64,000 bases of DNA from Sorangium cellulosum (GCF_002950945.1 NZ_CP012673.1:5455001-5519000), one strand, 5' to 3'; positions 43,485 to 52,498 are shown, numbered from the stretch's first letter. Translations and numbers: made by a program. The notes: generated from the letters alone by a model not told the origin.

Positions 43485-45041
43485 CTATTCAGGGAAGCGC
43501 TGCGTCTCGACGGCGATGCCGTCCTCGCCCGTGATCACCTCGCCAGACCACTCCCAGCTCGTGCCGCCTGGGCCCGGCAGCCCCAGCTCGAAGGTGACCC
43601 CCTCCAGCGTGAGCTGGTCCTCGTCGAGGTAGGCGATGCCGATCGAGTCGCCGCCGCGCCCGGGGCCGCCGTAGCCGCCGTCGCCTCCGCGGCCGCCGTT
43701 GCCACCCTGGCAGGACCACATGCCGTCCCCCATGGCGCCTCCTGGAGCGCCTCGGCCGCCGTAGCCACCTTCCTCCGGCTCCCCGCCGTCGCCGCCTTGG
43801 CCCCCGTCGTGGCTGGTGATGGTGCTATCGCGCACCGTCACCTTGGCGTGGAGCGCCACGATCGCGATGCTCGGTTGGCCGTTCCCGCCCCCTCGGCCGC
43901 CCCGCCCCCCGCAACCGCCCGCGCCTCCGGAGCCGCCGGCGGCGCCGCCCTTGGTGGCCACGCCGCACACCGCGAGCCCACCGCGACGCCCGCCGCCCCC
44001 GCCGCCGCCTTGGCCCGGCATCCCCCGGGCGCCGTCGCCGGCCCCGTCGCCATGCCATCCGGTCTCATCGATCCGCCCGCGGCCCTTGCCCGCCACGCCG
44101 GCGGCGCCCCACATGCCGCTTTTCCCGGGGCCGCCGCTGCTGCAACCACCGTCTGTCCGGTTGCCACGTCCTCCTGTCCCATCGTGGTTGGGGTTCGGCT
44201 GCGGTACTGGCTCGCCGTCCTCCCCATCTCCAGCGTCGTCGGCGAGCCCGTCGCCCCCCTTGCCACCGACGCTCGGGATCCCTCCCTCACAGGAGTTCAC
44301 CGCCCGAGCGCCGCCCGGGACCATCGCTGCGGAGCACGCGTCTCCCCCATACTGCCCGTCCGGCCCCAACGCTGCCCGGCCCGGCCATTTCTCCCCATCG
44401 CGGCCCCCCAATCCGTAGTCGGCTTTGATGATGCTCCCGATGATCTCCACCGCGGTGCCCGACTGAACGATCATCCCGACATGCGTTGAACTGCGGAGGC
44501 GCACGTGATCGATGATCGAGACCCCGTCCGCTGCCCCCGTGTCGCCGGCGCGGGCTGGCTCGACGATCAGCGCGATCTGCCCGACCGAGGGGGGATCGAC
44601 CTTGGCCATGCCCTGCACCGGGAGTGGAGTCTCCTCCAGGCGTTCCCATCCGACTACATTGAAGCCTCCGTAGATATCCACCCCGGAGGGCAGCCTGATG
44701 GACTCCTCGAAGCCATCGTTCGGGACGAACACGCGACCGCGCCCGGTGCGCGCAAGCTCGATGCCGCGCTGGATGGAACGAACCGGCCTGTCCTTCGTGC
44801 CGGGGTTCGCGTCGTCACCGCCGAAAAACGGATGGTTGACGAACACGCCGCAGCCGTTGACCACCTGACCCCTCGCAAGCTGCTCCAGGCAGACGGACTC
44901 GGGGATCGGATCACCTGCGCACGTCGATGGATCGTCGCACGGCGGCGCACCGTTCGGGTCGTCCACCCCCGGTGCGGTTCCGCAGCCAACCGAGGCGAGC
45001 GGCAGAGCAAAGATTAGGAGGATCGTGTAATTCAGGTTCAT
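43485..45041 (-). CDS. Gly-rich beta-helix surface lipoprotein 2
   Basis: A 518-residue paralogue of the neighbouring protein, sharing the ESVCLEQLA-x-G...NGCGVFV, NPGTKDRPVRSIQRGIEL, GRGRVFV and LPSGVD-x-x-GGF blocks and the terminal TLEGVTFELG...VETQRFPE. GAGGG spacing favours ATG 45041 over the ATG at 45047. Lipobox SVGC. The Gly-rich middle differs in repeat number. Likely arisen by tandem duplication with gene 1 (130-bp spacer). Confidence 0.88.
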   Translation of the reverse strand: MNLNYTILLIFALPLASVGCGTAPGVDDPNGAPPCDDPSTCAGDPIPESVCLEQLARGQVVNGCGVFVNHPFFGGDDANPGTKDRPVRSIQRGIELARTGRGRVFVPNDGFEESIRLPSGVDIYGGFNVVGWERLEETPLPVQGMAKVDPPSVGQIALIVEPARAGDTGAADGVSIIDHVRLRSSTHVGMIVQSGTAVEIIGSIIKADYGLGGRDGEKWPGRAALGPDGQYGGDACSAAMVPGGARAVNSCEGGIPSVGGKGGDGLADDAGDGEDGEPVPQPNPNHDGTGGRGNRTDGGCSSGGPGKSGMWGAAGVAGKGRGRIDETGWHGDGAGDGARGMPGQGGGGGGGRRGGLAVCGVATKGGAAGGSGGAGGCGGRGGRGGGNGQPSIAIVALHAKVTVRDSTITSHDGGQGGDGGEPEEGGYGGRGAPGGAMGDGMWSCQGGNGGRGGDGGYGGPGRGGDSIGIAYLDEDQLTLEGVTFELGLPGPGGTSWEWSGEVITGEDGIAVETQRFPE

Positions 45042-45078
45042 GGGCATCCCTCGATGGCCGGGTGTCGCGCGGCGCGAT

Positions 45079-46749
45079 TCAATGAATCGGCTCGCTTGCC
45101 GCTGGGAAGGCATACAGAGGACCTTGTGGGCCGGTTTTCCCATTGCCTATCTCGTCTTCCGCGCCGGCGTTCCCCGCGGGGCCGCCTGAACCGGCGTCTC
45201 CGGGAACAATCGTGGTCCCGGGTCGAATGGCGAAGTTGGGCACCACGTAGGCGATGCCGACGGAGGCGCCTCCGAGCCCGCCGCCGGCATCGCCTCCGCG
45301 GCCGCCGGCGCCTCCAGAGCCGCCACGACAAGCCTCCCACATGCCGTTTGGACCGAAGCCCTGCCCACCGTACCCGCCCCGTTGACCAATGCCGCCCGGT
45401 TGACCCGTCCCGCCAACCCCGCCGTTGCCGCCCTTGCCCGTGAACACGTCCGTGTCCGCGACGGTTAGGTCAGTGCCCTCCAGCGCGATGATACCGATGC
45501 TCGCGCCGCCATAGCCGCCGCCCCCGCCTCCCTTGCCGCCGCAACCCCCGCTTCCCCCCGAGCCGCCGGCCGCACCACGTTCTGGGCGGCTTGTCGGACA
45601 CGCAAACATCGGCCCGCGCGACTTGCTGCCGCCGCCGCCGCCACCGCCCTGGCCGACGCCGCCCTTCTTCCCGTCCTCACCACGGACACCGATCCATCCA
45701 TCTTCGCTGAGGAAACCGGGGCCAAAGGCGCCACCTGCACGACCACCGTCAGCGCCATCTGCGCCATCGTTCCCATCGCTGCATCTCGTGAGATCCGCGC
45801 CGAGACCTCCGCGGCCGTCGCGCTCCGAATTTCCCCCGAGCGCCGGCTGTCCCGGTGCGCCATCGCCGCCGACGTCGAGCCCGCCGTCGCCGCCCTGGCC
45901 ACCCGTCGACTCGATGCCGTCTTCGCACATGGTGACCACCGGAAGGGCGCCCACGGTGGCGTCCGCGGTACATGCGTTCGCGCCGTTGTTGCCTAAGACG
46001 CCAGCCATCGCCCGGACGCTGAACGCGTCCCCGCCCGGCTCCCCGTCCTTACCGTCGCCCGCGATGATTTTGCTGTCCGACACGATCACCCTGGCCCCGG
46101 TGCTCAAAATCATCGCGATCGACGACTTGCCATCGGGCGCTGAGGCGTCCGCCGCGACAATTCGCACGCCGGCGATCACCGATGTCGCGTTGTCCCCCGC
46201 GAGCGCCGTATCCTCCACCCCGAGGACCCGCAGCGGGATCTCCCGTGGCGGAGCGATGATCGTCGGGTGATCCGGCCCGCCGAATGATCCCTGATACGAC
46301 CAATCCCCGTCGTCACACCGACGCCCGCCCCAGAGGTCGACCCCCGAGGGCAGCGTGATCTTCTCCTCGAACAGCCCGCTGCACGCGTACACGCGCCCGG
46401 TCGGCTTCTCGCTGTCGCCTCGTCCGCGTGCCGCGAGCCCGATCGCGTGTTGCAGGGTCTTCACCGGAGCGTCCTTCGTGCCAGGGCTCCTGTCGTCACC
46501 CGACAACGGGCTGACGAACACCCCGCAATTGTCGAGCGCCGGCGCCGTAGCGGGGTGTCCCTCGCACGGGCCGGGCGGAGGCTCCGGATCGGGAGGACAC
46601 TCCAGCCTTTCCCAGCAATCGTCGGAGTATGAGCTGCATGCTGTCAGCATGCCGGCGCCCCACACGCAGACTGCAACAGCAGCGACCGACGTAACCGCGG
46701 ATCGGCGCGACAGCGCCCCCATCCCCTTGGCCTCCTGCACGCTCACCAT
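45079..46749 (-). CDS. Gly-rich beta-helix surface lipoprotein 3
   Basis: A 556-residue, more diverged paralogue of the two previous lipoproteins. Lipobox LTAC; NCGVFVSPLSGDDRSPGTKDAPVKTLQHAIGLA, GRVYACSGLF and LPSGVDLWGG align with them. The Gly-rich array contains repeated GGxGGxGG units and the hydrophobic coils IGIIALEGTDLTVADTDV and VGIAYVVPNFAIRPG. ATG 46749 overlaps the stop of the PEGA gene (ATGGTGA), so the two are translationally coupled. Confidence 0.88.
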   Translation of the reverse strand: MVSVQEAKGMGALSRRSAVTSVAAVAVCVWGAGMLTACSSYSDDCWERLECPPDPEPPPGPCEGHPATAPALDNCGVFVSPLSGDDRSPGTKDAPVKTLQHAIGLAARGRGDSEKPTGRVYACSGLFEEKITLPSGVDLWGGRRCDDGDWSYQGSFGGPDHPTIIAPPREIPLRVLGVEDTALAGDNATSVIAGVRIVAADASAPDGKSSIAMILSTGARVIVSDSKIIAGDGKDGEPGGDAFSVRAMAGVLGNNGANACTADATVGALPVVTMCEDGIESTGGQGGDGGLDVGGDGAPGQPALGGNSERDGRGGLGADLTRCSDGNDGADGADGGRAGGAFGPGFLSEDGWIGVRGEDGKKGGVGQGGGGGGGSKSRGPMFACPTSRPERGAAGGSGGSGGCGGKGGGGGGYGGASIGIIALEGTDLTVADTDVFTGKGGNGGVGGTGQPGGIGQRGGYGGQGFGPNGMWEACRGGSGGAGGRGGDAGGGLGGASVGIAYVVPNFAIRPGTTIVPGDAGSGGPAGNAGAEDEIGNGKTGPQGPLYAFPAASEPIH

Positions 46750-47873
46750 AGCCCCTCGATGTGCGCACCGATTTCGTTGCTCGTCGCCACGGGCGAGACA
46801 CGGATCCGATCCCGAGCGGGCGAGAGTCCCAGGAAGGAGAAGTCCGTGAAGAAGGAAGCGGCAGTCACCGCGCCGACCACACCGCCCGTGATGACCATGG
46901 CCACGCCCGCGCGGCCGGACAGGTTGCGCGCGTCTTGCAGCCGCGCAAGCTCGGCACATGGCGAGTTCGGAGGCGCGCGCCAGCACGTCGACGAACTCGA
47001 AGACGGCTCGCCCAGGAGCCGGTTACGCCGGGCGGTCAGGTCGTCGTCGAGCCTGCCCGCCCGAATCATGAGGATGGTGCCGATCGACGCGCCGGCCGTC
47101 GCAGCGGCGATCCCTGTGACGCGCAGCGTCCCCGGCCAGGAAGCCCACGGGTCGGGCTCTTTCGCGCGTGCAGTGGGCACAACGCGCGCGGTCTTCGGCA
47201 CCGCCGGGGCCTCCTTGGAGCTGCTCACCGCCGGGCCCGGAAGCTTCATCGAGATCTCCTGCTTATCACCCGGCTCGCCGTTGAACGCGTGAAAGCCATC
47301 CTCGCGACCCGGCGCCCGGGCCCGCACCATGTGTCGTCCGGGCTCGAGGAACAGCTTGTAGGTCCGCGCGGTCCGACCGATCTTCTGGCCGTCGATGAGG
47401 ATCTCGGCGTCCGGCGGGTCGACGGAGAGCACGAGCTCAACGACGTAAAACGCGGCCTTCCGCTGGCCGTTCAGGAATCGTTCTTGAAAATGAGCCGGCA
47501 GCGCCCAATCCCGCTCAAGACTCCAGGTCAGGTGCTCCGCCGCGTCACGGTACTTACGCAGCTCGAGCTCGCAGAGGCCGAGTTCACCGGCGATCTCGGC
47601 GGGATCGAACGCCCCGCGGTCGACTTCGGCGCGGTCGAGCTTCATGCCGGGCGGCACGTTTGCGGCATCAAGGGCCGCCTTGTAGGCTTCGTAGGCCTCC
47701 GTCCAGTTGCCGCGGTCGCGGGCTTTCCGAGCACGGCGAACAAGGTCCTTCACCGTCAACCCGTCGCTTCTCCCCGAGGCCGGAGACCGCTGCTGAGCAT
47801 CGGCCGAGCTGACCAAGCCCGTTGAAGCGCCAAGCGTAAGCAAAATGAAAAACAGGTGCGCACCGCAACGCAT
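46743..47873 (-). CDS. PEGA-domain secreted protein with TPR-like region
   Basis: A 376-residue exported protein. ATG 47873 is preferred because it gives a clean signal peptide (MRCGAHLFFILLTLGAS...SADAQ). Residues ~35-130 look like a TPR/tetratricopeptide unit (RRARKARDRGNWTEAYEAYKAAL, LGLCELELRKYRDAAEHLTWSL). A PEGA domain follows (VELVLSVDPPDAEILIDGQKIGRT...LEPGRHMVRARAPG). Two hydrophobic helices near the end (VTGIAAATAGASIGTILMI and VAMVITGGVVGAVTAASFF) place it in a membrane. This architecture is common in myxobacteria. It is divergent from the sigma factor at 48110 and coupled to lipoprotein 3. Confidence 0.87.
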   Translation of the reverse strand: MRCGAHLFFILLTLGASTGLVSSADAQQRSPASGRSDGLTVKDLVRRARKARDRGNWTEAYEAYKAALDAANVPPGMKLDRAEVDRGAFDPAEIAGELGLCELELRKYRDAAEHLTWSLERDWALPAHFQERFLNGQRKAAFYVVELVLSVDPPDAEILIDGQKIGRTARTYKLFLEPGRHMVRARAPGREDGFHAFNGEPGDKQEISMKLPGPAVSSSKEAPAVPKTARVVPTARAKEPDPWASWPGTLRVTGIAAATAGASIGTILMIRAGRLDDDLTARRNRLLGEPSSSSSTCWRAPPNSPCAELARLQDARNLSGRAGVAMVITGGVVGAVTAASFFTDFSFLGLSPARDRIRVSPVATSNEIGAHIEGLW

Positions 47874-48017
47874 GCAGCGACGGTACTTACGCCGAGCACG
47901 CGACGTCAACCGGAAGAAAATGCTGGAAAGCAGCGCTTTAGGAGAGAATTCTCAGGAGAATGGCGGAATCGAGTCATCCGTCCCATGTGTCGGCGATCTT
48001 CCAGCCGACCCGGGTGA

Positions 48018-48040
48018 AATGTAGCGCTTTGTACTACATT
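48018..48040. promoter_or_regulatory. Inverted repeat between PEGA and sigma-factor genes
   Basis: AATGTAG and CTACATT separated by 9 bp, in the ~240-bp divergent region. Its AT-rich arms stand out. It overlaps or adjoins the likely promoter of the sigma-factor gene and could bind a regulator of both units. Confidence 0.55.
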
Positions 48041-48109
48041 GTCCGACCAAAATGATCACGGCCGTGCATTTTGCTGACCCCGAGGGGGTCGCTCAGACGT
48101 GCTACCCGC

Positions 48110-49219
48110 GTGGGCAACCCGTCGAGCATCTCCAGCAGCTTCGAGCTCTTCCGGCGCCTCGCGAGGCGTCTCGGCGTTCCGGCACGCCACGCCGAGGACG
48201 TGGCGCAAGACGCGCTCCTGCGCGGGTTGGAAGCGGACCAGCGGATCGCTCCGGGCGGAGACGCGGCGGCGTACCGCGTCACGATCGCCATCAACCAGGC
48301 GCGCGACCATGTGCGGACCGCGCGCCGTCGCGGAGAGGTCCTGACATCGTTCGACGAGAGCGAGCTCCGAGCCCAGTGCCCGAATCCAGAGGAGCTGGTA
48401 CGCGGGAGCCAGCGGCACGCGCTCACGCGCCGCCTGATCAACCGGATCGACCCGAAGTACCGACACCTCCTGATCAAGCATGACCTCGAGGAGATCCCGC
48501 TCGCCGAGATCGCCGGCGAGCTCGGCCTCACGACGGAGGCGGTGAAGACGCAGCACCGGCGGGCGCTCGAGCAGCTCGCCGAGGAGAAGCGCCGCTATAC
48601 GGCCGAGCAGCATGCACGGGGACGGGACGCAGAGGCGTGCGTCCCCGTGGCGCTCGGCCTCTACCGTCGCGAGTCGTGGCTGGCCACGCTGCGGCGCCTG
48701 GTCTTCAGGATCTTGGCACAGGGTGCGCTCGTCATCCTGACGGGCGCGCTGCTCTCCGGGCTGTCGCGCAGCTTGGAACCCTGGATGTTGCCCGCGGCCG
48801 CTCGCGCGCCCGGCTCCACGCGCGGCGCGCAGGAGGTCACTGCGTCTACCCGGGAGGACGGCGCGAGCGCCGCCGCGGAGATCAGTGCGCCAGCCGCGCG
48901 CGAGGTGGCGCCGTCCGCGCCGCAAGGCGACGCTAGCGCTCTGGCCGCCGTGGATAGGCCCGCGGCGTCGGCCGAGGCTGCCCCTCGTACCGAGGTGCCC
49001 GGGAGTGTTGTGCGCCGACGCGCGGCGCCCGGGGGCGCCGTGCATCCGACCGTCAGCGAACGCGAGCGGCGCCTGATCCGTGACGCCCGCCGCGCGCTGG
49101 ACGCCCACACCGCCCTCGCTGACCTTGAGGCGCGCCAGCTGCTCGAGATGCACAAGCAGGAGTTCCCGCAAGGGTGGCTCGCCTTGGAGCGCGAAGCGCT
49201 GCTCAAGCAGATTCGCTGA
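48110..49219 (+). CDS. Membrane-tethered ECF-type sigma factor
   Basis: A 369-residue fusion from GTG 48110 (a TTG at 48071 is also possible). Residues ~10-80 are sigma region 2 (ELFRRLARRLGVPARHAEDVAQDALLRG, then YRVTIAINQARDHVR), residues ~105-160 region 4 with an HTH (IPLAEIAGELGLTTEAVKTQHRRALEQL). Then, unusually, a transmembrane helix (~residues 195-217: RILAQGALVILTGALLSGL), a Pro/Ala/Ser-rich linker and a C-terminal helical domain (RDARRALDAHTALADLEARQLLEMH) like those of myxobacterial TPR-type envelope proteins. The tether suggests release by proteolysis or signalling at the membrane. Confidence 0.85.
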   Translation: MGNPSSISSSFELFRRLARRLGVPARHAEDVAQDALLRGLEADQRIAPGGDAAAYRVTIAINQARDHVRTARRRGEVLTSFDESELRAQCPNPEELVRGSQRHALTRRLINRIDPKYRHLLIKHDLEEIPLAEIAGELGLTTEAVKTQHRRALEQLAEEKRRYTAEQHARGRDAEACVPVALGLYRRESWLATLRRLVFRILAQGALVILTGALLSGLSRSLEPWMLPAAARAPGSTRGAQEVTASTREDGASAAAEISAPAAREVAPSAPQGDASALAAVDRPAASAEAAPRTEVPGSVVRRRAAPGGAVHPTVSERERRLIRDARRALDAHTALADLEARQLLEMHKQEFPQGWLALEREALLKQIR

Positions 49220-49226
49220 CTCATCG

Positions 49227-49242
49227 GCTGTCGATCGACAGC
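49227..49242. promoter_or_regulatory. 16-bp perfect palindrome downstream of sigma-factor gene
   Basis: GCTGTCGATCGACAGC lies 8 bp after the sigma-factor stop and ~100 bp before the next start. It can form a short hairpin (attenuation or processing) or bind a dimeric protein; no T-tract follows. Confidence 0.5.
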
Positions 49243-49339
49243 TAGCAGGCGGCGGCGCTGGTGATGCCCTTCGGGCAGCACAAGGCCGAGATCCGCCTTG
49301 CGTCGGACACGAACGCTCACGACTAGGAGGCGACGTTCA

Positions 49340-50242
49340 ATGGAGGACATTCTAGGTGCGATGTGGCTCGCTTCACCGCTCGGTCTCGCGATGATGGCCT
49401 GTGTGGCGATCGGCTTCGCTGTCACGGCGCGCGAAGCGCTAGGCCGAGAGCGCGGGCTGCGCGCGGCCGGCGAGCAGAGGCACGAGGACGAGGAGTCGGC
49501 CCTCGCCGACGCGAAGGAGGACGCCGAGCGCGAGCTGCTGCGACACCGGCGCCTGCTGGACTGCCACGTGGATGCGCTCATCGCGGCGATAACCAGCCCA
49601 CGCGCGCGCCCGGTGCCGTTGCCAGGCCGCGTCCTCGAGACGTTCTGCGCCACCATCCCCGGCTGGCAACGAAAGCTGGCCGAGAGCACCGGGCTGGTTC
49701 CGAGGGACCTGGAGCGGCTGCTGAAGAGCGACCTCCCGATCACGCCCGTCCTCGCGAGGCAGCTGGAGGCCTTCACGGGCACGCCTGCTCGGTACTGGGA
49801 GTTCCTCTGGTGTCTGCATGACGACTATCGAACAGACGCGGAGGAGACGCAGCTGATCCAGCTCAGCGAGCCCGCCACCAAGCGTGAGAACTCGGCGCGT
49901 CCGCCGGCCGCGCCGGCGCCGACCTCCGCGCGGCCGGGTCCAGCTGCGGTTCCCGAACGCGCGCCCGATGTTCCTCCGCCTGTGGTGGCGATCCCCGATC
50001 TGGTCGCCAGGAGCCCGCGGGCCAAGCTCCCGTCGCCTCCACAGCCGCGGCTTCAGTCTCCGCTCCCGTCCCGCGCAAGCTCGGGGGCCGAGCCCGAGCG
50101 GCGTGCTGCCAGGCTGACGAGCTTCCCCGTACAGCGCGACGACGGCGGGTCCAGCACTGCGCGCGGCGCCGATTGGGAGGACATCGAGGGGTCGCCCCTG
50201 AACACGACGCTGCCGGGCGTAGGAAGCCATGGAGCAGCGTAG
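49340..50242 (+). CDS. Membrane-anchored XRE/HigA-like HTH protein
   Basis: A 300-residue protein. The N-terminal helix (WLASPLGLAMMACVAIGFAV) would anchor it in the membrane. After a short coiled coil, residues ~100-160 resemble an XRE/HigA-type HTH (WQRKLAESTGLVPRDLERLLKSDLPITPVLARQLEAFTGTPARYWEFL). The C-terminal half is Pro/Ala-rich and probably disordered. TAGGAGG at 9 nt fixes ATG 49340. Its end overlaps the start of the sigma factor at 50229 by 14 bp; a regulatory partnership (for example anti-sigma activity) is an inference from that coupling. Confidence 0.82.
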   Translation: MEDILGAMWLASPLGLAMMACVAIGFAVTAREALGRERGLRAAGEQRHEDEESALADAKEDAERELLRHRRLLDCHVDALIAAITSPRARPVPLPGRVLETFCATIPGWQRKLAESTGLVPRDLERLLKSDLPITPVLARQLEAFTGTPARYWEFLWCLHDDYRTDAEETQLIQLSEPATKRENSARPPAAPAPTSARPGPAAVPERAPDVPPPVVAIPDLVARSPRAKLPSPPQPRLQSPLPSRASSGAEPERRAARLTSFPVQRDDGGSSTARGADWEDIEGSPLNTTLPGVGSHGAA

Positions 50243-50828
50243 CTGCTGCAACGGCCGTTGGCTGGGAACGTGCACGGACGTGGAAGTCCGCGTACTATTC
50301 AGCTCGATCGCGCGGGACAGGAGGGTTCTCCGTCGGATCTTGCGTAAGTTTGAGGTTCCCGCTTGCGATCGGGCCGATGTAATGCAGGACATCCTCCTGA
50401 CTGCCTGGCGCAGGATGCAAGAAGGGGGATTCCAACCCGCTCATGTCGACGAAAAGTACGTGCTTAGGCGATGGCTGGTCGGGATCGCGTGGCGTCAGAT
50501 CTTGCGCTACAAGGAACACGAGTGTCGGTGGCACGAATGCATTGCGATTATCAGCAACTCAAAACCGTCGTGCCAAGCGTCGCCGCTTGACCAAGTGGAC
50601 GCCCGGTTGGCGCTCTGTGTCTTGGAGCGGCTCACGCCTGAGTTGCGCGCAGTGCTCTCCGAAGCCGCCCTGGGCTCCACCGCCACGGAGATAGCCGCGG
50701 AGCTGCACAAGAACCCTCATACAACGCTCAAGCGGCTCCACCGCGGCAGAATGCTGTTTTGCGAGGCGCTCCTCCGTTGGCGGCGGCTGAGGCGGTCCGC
50801 CGGGCCGAAGCACGGCCGCGCGCGCTGA
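50229..50828 (+). CDS. ECF-type RNA polymerase sigma factor
   Basis: A 199-residue sigma-70-like protein. Region 2 is at residues ~20-90 (FSSIARDRRVLRRILRKFEVPACDRADVMQDILLTAWRRM, then RRWLVGIAWRQILRYKEHE) and region 4 at ~130-185 (LERLTPELRAVLSEAALGSTATEIAAELHKNPHTTLKRLHRGR). ATG 50229 lies inside the end of the XRE gene. It is a second ECF factor within 2 kb, diverged from the one at 48110. It has no obvious anti-sigma gene beyond the upstream membrane protein. Confidence 0.87.
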   Translation: MEQRSCCNGRWLGTCTDVEVRVLFSSIARDRRVLRRILRKFEVPACDRADVMQDILLTAWRRMQEGGFQPAHVDEKYVLRRWLVGIAWRQILRYKEHECRWHECIAIISNSKPSCQASPLDQVDARLALCVLERLTPELRAVLSEAALGSTATEIAAELHKNPHTTLKRLHRGRMLFCEALLRWRRLRRSAGPKHGRAR

Positions 50829-51032
50829 GCCGCCTCGGCGCGAGGTCGGGAGCTCTCCAGGCTCGCCGAGGAGCGCGGCTCTACGCCGAAGGAATCCAAG
50901 CCGACTGAGCCGCGTCGCTTGCCGACCGTGGCGCGCTCAAGCCACAGCGCACCACGGTCGCCTGGACACGCTCTTGCCGGCCTGCGCGAGGCACGAGCCA
51001 GCTGCGCGGCGGCACGGCCTGCCCGCGGCGTC

Positions 51033-51050
51033 TGGTATGCTCGCAGCGTG
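51033..51050 (+). promoter_or_regulatory. Extended -10 promoter, leaderless start
   Basis: TGGTATGCT (TATGCT hexamer at 51036-51041 preceded by TG) is followed by 6 nt (CGCAGC) and GTG. The same layout as before the genes at 16343 and 62050. Confidence 0.55.
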
Positions 51051-51242
51051 CGTCCCGCTCGCTACCCCCGCTCCGCCGCCGCGATCCTACGTTCCGTGCC
51101 GCAGCGCGACCGCGCTCTGCTGCTCCGGCTCGGCCTCGACCTGGACAACCCCGCCCACGCGGAGCTCTTCGTCGAGGGCGTACGTGCCGCGGACGACGCG
51201 ATCGCGGACCAGGTGCGGTGGGAGCGGGAGCGGCTGCGCTGA
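51048..51242 (+). CDS. Small protein with apparently leaderless start
   Basis: A 64-residue product starting at GTG 51048, directly after an extended -10 promoter. It is helical and amphipathic: PRSAAAILRSVPQRDRALLLRLGLDLDNP, then a charged C-terminus (AADDAIADQVRWERERLR). No recognised family. The promoter position is the main reason to call it; the frame is open further upstream but without supporting signals. Confidence 0.6.
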   Translation: MRPARYPRSAAAILRSVPQRDRALLLRLGLDLDNPAHAELFVEGVRAADDAIADQVRWERERLR

Positions 51243-51702
51243 GGGCCGCCCGTGTCGATGGCTCCGCGAGCGCATCGACTGCCGGCTCGGCCCAGGCCTC
51301 GCCCCTGGCGCCCTTCCGCGGGCGCTTCACCTACACCTCCTGCAGCAGGCCGGCGGGCCCGTCTACGGAAGGGGAAGCGAACGGGCGGGGGGCCCGTCCT
51401 GAAGACGGCTCGGTTCCTTGGCCCGTCAGAGGGCGTAAGTATACAACGGACACGTCGGACCTCGGGTTGTCGGGGTTCGGCCACGCCGCCCGTAGTGTTA
51501 CCAGCACCCGCGGGCGTCAGTTTGCTTGTCCGGCGAGCTTATGTGGTCAGCACGAGAAGGGCAATCGATACGCATACTCGTCGACGACCAAAACGCGCCG
51601 CTCGGGTATCTGGCAACGAGACGGTCGTCTCGTTGCCACTCTATCCACACGAAGCAGCAGACATTGAAAGCGTTGTCACGCATTCATCTACGGTGAATTT
51701 GC
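51243..51702. other. 460-bp gap before FRG gene
   Basis: No gene supported; short overlapping open frames only. GC falls gradually toward 51.7 kb, marking entry into a transferred segment. Confidence 0.4.
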
Positions 51703-52498
51703 ATGTATGACTTTCAGTTCCTTCCGCAAAATCTCCTCGATCAGGCACCGGCTCCGACGACAACACACGAGCTCATTGAGGAGCTAACGAGCTGGGAAAC
51801 GACTGAGAGCGTCTGGCGCGGGCAGCCTCGTACGTGGGCCTTGCATTCCGGGGCCGCCAGAGTCGCCTTACGAGCCCGGTCCGAGGTACCTTTGCACGCT
51901 AGTCGCCAACTGGAAGATCTGGTGTCTATGTATGAAGATGCTCTTCTTGCCGAGGCGCGCAGCCGTGGGTACTTCGGTCCCGAGACGGCAGACCTCGCCG
52001 CACTTGCCATCCTACAGCACAACGGCGCGGCGACTCGCTTTCTGGATGCTACAACGAACCTTCTCGTTGCCGCATGGTTCGCATGCAGCGCTGACAAGGA
52101 CGATGATGGCCTGCTCATGCTCCTTCCTCGTGGGAAAGAGATTGGCGGCGATGAGCTTCGCGTGCCGTATAGACATTCTTCGCGACACGGACAATGTACG
52201 CTCGTTTAGGCCACCGACATCGCTACTTCGTGCCGTCGCCCAACACTCGATCGTTCTCTTCGGTGGGACGACGGAATCTCTGGCATGCTCTATGCCGCTC
52301 GATCTAGATCCGAACTGCATCGTGCGAGTCTCTCCGAGGCTTAAGACATCACTAAAGTCATCGTTCAATTCGATCTTCCGAATGGACGAAGCTGCGCTAT
52401 TCCCGGATTTGCTGGGCTTCTGCGCTCAGTACTCCTCGCGCTCAGATTGGGGAACCGGCGTCGTGGGCGCCGCTGCGCTCGAAAAAATCCTCCGCTGA
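51703..52498 (+). pseudogene. FRG-domain gene disrupted by a frameshift
   Basis: Two frames together encode one FRG-domain protein of about 265 residues. Frame 1 (51703-52209) contains VWRGQPRTW and the family signature ILQHNGAATRFLDATTNLLVAAWFAC. The second part (RIDILRDTDNVRSFRPPTSLL, VAQHSIVLFGG, LLGFCAQY) is in the next frame and ends at 52498. The switch must lie around 52130-52190. FRG domains occur in defence- and toxin-associated proteins. It is lower in GC than its neighbours. A sequencing error could also explain the shift. Confidence 0.72.
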
